The translations under genes were made by a program, and so were the position numbers. Positions 5,695 through 9,529 of a stretch of DNA of 9,529 bases are shown one piece after another. The notes below the pieces were generated by a model. That model searched no databases. It worked only from the letters and a program-made list of their open reading frames with translations, and was not told the origin of the DNA. The DNA is from an uncultured Planctomycetales bacterium (lineage in GTDB: Bacteria > Planctomycetota > Planctomycetia > Pirellulales > S012-138): the NCBI GenBank assembly GCA_937982665.1, contig CALJLD010000011.1, forward strand, positions 1 through 9,529, read 5' to 3'. Numbering within the stretch: the stretch's first letter is position 1; each line of letters begins with the position of its first letter.

Positions 5695-6554
5695 GCGCAA
5701 TTACGGACATTTGGCGCAATCTGGCTGGTCACAGCACATCCGATTTCGGACGATTGGCCGACGTCTTGCAATTGTCGACGCAACAAGTGGGGCAGATTCC
5801 AGCTGATCCTCGACTTTGCTACCGCAATTATACGATTAAGAAGCGAAGCGGCATGTCTCGCCAGATCAGCGAGCCTTCGGGCGCTCTTAAGTTGCTTCAA
5901 CGGAGATTGTTATCCAACTATCTCTCGGCCATTCCTGTTTCGACAGCAGCCATTGCCTTTCGGCGAGGAATGTCGATCGCGACACACGCGCGGCGTCATC
6001 TCAACCAGTCGATTGTGTTGACTGTCGATCTCGCCGGGTTCTTTCCAGCGACATCCAGCCAACGTATCCGTAGTTGGTTTCGCGAACAGGGCTGGTGCGG
6101 TGAGTCATTACGCGTGCTCATGCGGTTGACCACCTACCGTGGCTCGCTACCACAGGGGGCTCCCACCAGTCCCGTGCTCAGCAATCTCGTGAATGACGAT
6201 CTGGATCGGCAGTTGTTGGAAATCACGCAGATGAGCCTCGGAGGGTATTCCCGCTACTGCGATGATCTGGCTTTCTCATGGAGCACAGACCGTGAGCCGA
6301 CGGCCTGGCGAAATCAGGTCGAAGAGATCTTGCAGCGCTTTGGCTACGCCGTCAACAAACAGAAAGGATGGAATCTGCAGAGGGCGAGAGAACACCCGGA
6401 ATTGACGGGTATCGCGATTCATGGCGCGCATCTGCGGCCAAGTCAGGAGAACGTCCGCAAGATTCGTCGCGCTCGCAGGAGCCGAAAATCGGCCCAGCAG
6501 CAATGGCAAGGCTATCGAGGTTTCCTGCGAATGCTGCGATTACGGCGAGGCTGA
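5691..6554 (+). CDS. Retron-type reverse transcriptase
   Basis: This 287-residue RNA-directed DNA polymerase is in the size range of small retron RTs. Motifs in order: Y-x-x-Y-x-I-K-K-R-S-G and R-Q-I-S-E-P (residues 44-62, RT0/1); A-F-R-R-G-M-S-I-A-T-H-A-R-R-H (89-103, the place of the retron NAxxH motif, here HARRH); VDLAGFFPAT with catalytic Asp113; GSLPQGAPTSPVLSN (151-165); RYCDDLAFS with catalytic Asp191-Asp192 (YCDD in place of the common YADD); VNKQK at 221-225; and LTGIAI at 238-243, the counterpart of the retron VTG motif. LPQGAPTSP together with the TG motif points to the retron clade and away from group II introns and DGR RTs; no maturase or endonuclease domain follows. The C-terminus after the TG motif is short, ending in GYRGFLRMLR. 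Translation is coupled to the SPFH gene. A role in phage defence is typical of retrons but is inferred here. Confidence 0.9.
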   Translation: MSAITDIWRNLAGHSTSDFGRLADVLQLSTQQVGQIPADPRLCYRNYTIKKRSGMSRQISEPSGALKLLQRRLLSNYLSAIPVSTAAIAFRRGMSIATHARRHLNQSIVLTVDLAGFFPATSSQRIRSWFREQGWCGESLRVLMRLTTYRGSLPQGAPTSPVLSNLVNDDLDRQLLEITQMSLGGYSRYCDDLAFSWSTDREPTAWRNQVEEILQRFGYAVNKQKGWNLQRAREHPELTGIAIHGAHLRPSQENVRKIRRARRSRKSAQQQWQGYRGFLRMLRLRRG

Positions 6555-6734
6555 GTCCCGTCGAGCAATTTGATCTTCAGCTTAATCGCCCCACCTACCA
6601 TCGCCTCGACAACCGGCTTGAGTTCTGGAACTTCTCCTCTCGCCGCGCAAATCCAAGTCCAGCGGCGTTTCCGAGGCGTCGACTGATCCCGGCCAACAGT
6701 TGGCAATGCAAAATTCTCAACCATATTGCCGCCG
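6555..6734. other. Convergent gap between the RT gene and the TolC-like gene
   Basis: These 180 bp separate two convergent genes. The only clear structure is the 13-bp perfect inverted repeat GCCAAC-A-GTTGGC at 6692-6704. It shares its arms with the inner stem of the leader hairpin (4691-4705). No T-rich terminator is visible on either strand. A short minus-strand open frame (6512-6724) crosses it but is not convincing as a gene. Confidence 0.5.
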
Positions 6735-9494
6735 TCACTCGTTGGGCGTTTTGCTCTTTGGATCGAGAGCGCCTAGCGCTTGAACTTCGGGCGGAGTGAG
6801 CAGAAGCGGCGGCTGCGCGGCGGAATCCGAAGTTGGACTGACTTCCGCTGTGAGATCGTCCGGCCGGACGCTGGGTTGGATTTCCGGCAGTCTGGCTTCG
6901 GCGTCTTCCGCGGAACCATTTTCGTGCTGGAGATCTTCCGGCACCAGATCAAACCATTCCAGCGGAATCTCCGGCGGCATGGCGTGACTTTCCAACTCCA
7001 TTTGACGCATCTCTTCGACCGTGGCGAACTCCAGCGGACGTTCAATCCACATGCCGTTTTCGTCCAGTTCCATCAAGCCCAGGTCACGAACCAACTGCAT
7101 CCGCAACGCATATTGATTGAGCCAAACGCTCATGAACTGGTTTTGAGCATTGCCCAAGTCCGTGATCGCATCGCCTAAGCGTTGGGCGGCGGTGGGATCG
7201 GTGGCGGGCGCGGCACCCGGCTCCGTGGGCGCTGGCGGCCGATTCAAGTCTTCTCGCGTCAAATCAACACGACGAATGGCGATCACCGCCGCTCTGCGTT
7301 GAATCTCCATGTTGAGTTGGAGTTGCTCAAGCTGCCGTGCCGCGGCTCGCATGGTGGTGTGAACTCCATCCTCGAATTGAATCAAGCTTCGGCGAGCTTG
7401 CTGATAATCAATCAACGACTGGCGGAAGTTGTTGCGTTCCAGCAATCGCGTGAATGGAGCGTCAAACTGGAAGCCAGCCCTCAGCGTGCCAGTGGGTCCG
7501 CGGAACGCGATGGGATTGTTCCCTTGCGTGCGGATATCGCCACTGAAGACAACATCGAAGTCCGACTGCAAAGCGTCCGCGTTAAACTGGATCAATCGCC
7601 AGGTGTCCACGAGCGCGGCGCGGTTGTTCGCCCAATCCACACGATTGGCTCGAGCGATTTCCAGCGCGACTTCGGCTGCGATATCAAACGGTTCCAGCAC
7701 GACGGACTCGACCCGAGCGCGAGCTTGGACCAAAGTCGCCCGATTGAGCAGGCCGTTGAGGGCACCCAGCCAGCTGACAAGTTGGTTGAATGTGCCTTCG
7801 ACGTCGTTCCCAGCCATGGCGAGTTCGACCATTTCCAGCCCTGGCTGAAGCTCCGGGTATTGCTGGACAACGTCTGTCTCCCAGTTCTGGAAAACGTTAG
7901 TTTCGATATCGGCTTCAAACGTGGCTTGCTCGTCCGCTGGCATGCTCGTCATTCGTTCGGCCATCGCGGATCGCAAAGTTATGAAGTCTTGTGGAACCGT
8001 GACGAGATAGGCATCGACGCGATCCAACAATGCGGCCGCGCGTTGCACCATGGGCTGGACTTCAGCAATGCCGGCTTCTTGCGGCAGATCGCCCAACTCC
8101 GAACGGAGGATGGCGAGATCGTTCTGGATTTCGACAGCGCTTCGATCAATGAATTGGAACTGCTGAATGAGCGAATCATCCAAGACAAACTCCACATCCG
8201 GCGGAAGCGCGAGCGTATCGGTCTTGAAATCGTCCAAGGTTGATTGGAATGCGTTTTCGCTCTGAATGAGCAACGCGCGATTGGTTTCGATGCGCTGGCG
8301 GAATTCTTCGACTTGCGGCAAGTCTATGCGACCGCCTTGCAGCAAAGATTCCAACTGCCCCAACGACTGCAATTGCAGATCCAGGCTGTCGCGTTGGTTT
8401 CGCAGGTTTTGCAGCGTTTGCAGCAGACCAATGAAGCCACCGACGTTGCCTTCGCCACCGCCAGCAAACCCGCCCGCGCCGGCGCCTCCCGCTCCTCCAA
8501 TTCCCCCAAATCCGCCCCCAAACGTTCCACCCCCAACTCCCCCAATTCCGCCTGCTCCTTGGCCCGTGAATCCGGTCAGGCCTGTCCCCCCGAAGAATCC
8601 CCCGCGACGCTGGGCTCCGCCGGCTCCTCCGACCCCGACGGCCAAGTCGGTGAAGAAGCCTTCTTGGTAGCGCTGGAAGGCGCGGAGATTTGAAAGCAAG
8701 GCGCGCTCGGCGATCGTCAAACGTTCCATGGCGACATCTCGTCCGGCGGAACGCAACAATGGTTGGATGATGCTGAAGTTGATGATCGATGTCGTTGCGC
8801 TGGTGTCTGGTCCGGCGAACTGCCATACAAACGAGTTCGCAAAACCAACCAGCAAGGTTCCAGCTGTCGCCAGTCCGCGACGAATCTGAAAGTCGGAGTC
8901 CGTGGTTAAGAGGTTTTGCTCGCCAGCTGCGCTGCGGAGGCGGCCATTGTGCGTATAGAACGTGTCATTCCCACCAAAGAACTGCACGTCAAATTGAAAT
9001 CGCTCCGTGCTGACGTCCAACGCGGAGAGATAGATGGTCTCTAACTGTTCCTGATAATCCGTGTTGTGGACGCGAGCCAAGCGCATGGCTGTGTCCAAAT
9101 CCAGCAGGATCTCCCCTTGTTCGGTCAAATCGACGTAGGTGCCCAACTGGTCACGCCATGAAGCGTTCTCCAATCCCTGGCGTTCCCCGTCGCGATGCCA
9201 ACAGGGATGCCCCAGCTTGCAATCCACGCAATGCATAATCGCATGCGAATCCGGATCGTCTTCCGGCATGGGCGGGTTGAGTTGGCTATACGTATCGAAG
9301 TACCGACTGCGCGGATCAACATCGATTGAAAAGCCCGGCAAAGCCCAACGAGGATCGTAGGACTTCTGCGCAATGATCCGCGAGACTTCGCGATCGGCTT
9401 CTTCAAAATAGTGGGCGCGGCTGCATCCCATGACAACGGTGATTGCCACAAGTGCGGCTGGCCATTGCCAGCGCAATGCTCGAATTGGCCTCAT
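6735..9494 (-). CDS. Large TolC-family outer-membrane efflux lipoprotein with Gly-rich insert
   Basis: This is a 919-residue outer-membrane channel component of the TolC/OEP family, about twice the usual 450-500 residues. An N-terminal signal ends in the lipobox VMGC, so Cys24 is the probable lipid anchor. OEP helices begin at about residue 130 (LDLDTAMRLARVHNTDYQEQ) and again at about 606 (AAEVALEIARANRVDWANNR). The late block LRAGFQFDAPFTRLLERNNF (671-690), with YQQARRSL and FEDGV after it, and the closing VRDLGL are family hallmarks. Between the two halves lie a Gly-rich segment (286-354, encoded by about 8433-8639) and a long helical region of about 355-600 residues. A Cys/His cluster HCVDCKLGHPCWH at 88-100 lies before the channel domain. 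The C-terminal 100 residues are acidic and Pro-rich. A strong GGGAGG ribosome-binding sequence (complement of 9503-9508) supports the ATG at 9494. It converges on the RT gene; no inner-membrane pump partner lies in the window. Confidence 0.88.
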   Translation of the reverse strand: MRPIRALRWQWPAALVAITVVMGCSRAHYFEEADREVSRIIAQKSYDPRWALPGFSIDVDPRSRYFDTYSQLNPPMPEDDPDSHAIMHCVDCKLGHPCWHRDGERQGLENASWRDQLGTYVDLTEQGEILLDLDTAMRLARVHNTDYQEQLETIYLSALDVSTERFQFDVQFFGGNDTFYTHNGRLRSAAGEQNLLTTDSDFQIRRGLATAGTLLVGFANSFVWQFAGPDTSATTSIINFSIIQPLLRSAGRDVAMERLTIAERALLSNLRAFQRYQEGFFTDLAVGVGGAGGAQRRGGFFGGTGLTGFTGQGAGGIGGVGGGTFGGGFGGIGGAGGAGAGGFAGGGEGNVGGFIGLLQTLQNLRNQRDSLDLQLQSLGQLESLLQGGRIDLPQVEEFRQRIETNRALLIQSENAFQSTLDDFKTDTLALPPDVEFVLDDSLIQQFQFIDRSAVEIQNDLAILRSELGDLPQEAGIAEVQPMVQRAAALLDRVDAYLVTVPQDFITLRSAMAERMTSMPADEQATFEADIETNVFQNWETDVVQQYPELQPGLEMVELAMAGNDVEGTFNQLVSWLGALNGLLNRATLVQARARVESVVLEPFDIAAEVALEIARANRVDWANNRAALVDTWRLIQFNADALQSDFDVVFSGDIRTQGNNPIAFRGPTGTLRAGFQFDAPFTRLLERNNFRQSLIDYQQARRSLIQFEDGVHTTMRAAARQLEQLQLNMEIQRRAAVIAIRRVDLTREDLNRPPAPTEPGAAPATDPTAAQRLGDAITDLGNAQNQFMSVWLNQYALRMQLVRDLGLMELDENGMWIERPLEFATVEEMRQMELESHAMPPEIPLEWFDLVPEDLQHENGSAEDAEARLPEIQPSVRPDDLTAEVSPTSDSAAQPPLLLTPPEVQALGALDPKSKTPNE

Positions 9495-9529
9495 CGGCCC
9501 CCCCTCCCAACTGTGATGTTCGTGCTGGC

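Noticed and set aside
5691..6554. RT as part of a diversity-generating retroelement or group II intron
   Set aside because: The LPQGAPTSP motif and TG motif are retron-like. There is no maturase domain, and I saw no template/variable repeat pair or target gene in the window.
6512..6724. Minus-strand 70-codon frame just after the TolC-like gene
   Set aside because: A segment (VPELKPVVEAMVGG) looks vaguely protein-like. However, the frame runs antisense into the RT 3' end, has a weak ribosome-binding site, and is flanked by Arg-rich noise.
7182..8243. Long plus-strand frame of 353 codons
   Set aside because: It is antisense to the TolC-like gene, which has a lipoprotein signal, OEP motifs and a good ribosome-binding site. 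The long frame is a shadow of its codon bias.

Overview
The window looks like chromosomal DNA from a planctomycete, probably of the Pirellulales type. This is an inference from the protein flavour: a stand-alone-looking NuoB, a small acidic hypothetical protein, and an unusually long TolC-like lipoprotein with a Gly-rich insert. No search was run to confirm it.

Layout: (1) 2-1131, plus strand: the 3' part of nuoB (complex I 4Fe-4S subunit), then a secreted SnoaL/DUF4440-like protein. (2) 1153-2918, minus strand: a glutamate dehydrogenase gene overlapping by 4 bp a gene for a single-domain cyclic-nucleotide-binding-fold protein. A plausible sigma70-type promoter lies about 220 bp upstream. (3) 2919-4188: about 1.27 kb without a convincing gene but rich in repeats. 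It holds a degenerate 12-bp tandem array, several inverted repeats and an ATTCCC-N8-GGGAAT palindrome. (4) 4189-4497, plus strand: a small hypothetical protein gene. (5) 4498-4971: a noncoding leader with an extended -10 promoter-like sequence and a run of hairpins. (6) 4972-6554, plus strand: a two-gene operon of a slipin/SPFH-domain protein and a retron-type reverse transcriptase, joined by an ATGA start/stop overlap. (7) 6735-9494, minus strand: a 919-residue TolC-family outer-membrane lipoprotein, convergent with the RT gene.

The most interesting part is 4609-6554. A structured, probably transcribed leader is followed by an SPFH protein that lacks a visible membrane anchor, then by an RT translationally coupled to it. 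This has the architecture of a retron-like system (noncoding RNA + RT + accessory protein). The partner, a slipin/prohibitin-type scaffold protein, is not one I can match to a retron or DRT type I remember. The RT carries the retron-clade features LPQGAPTSP, an NAxxH-like motif and a TG motif after the palm, with odd variants (YCDD, HARRH). Whether the leader is the template/msr-msd RNA is a hypothesis. The other genes appear to be ordinary metabolic and envelope genes not obviously connected to the cassette.
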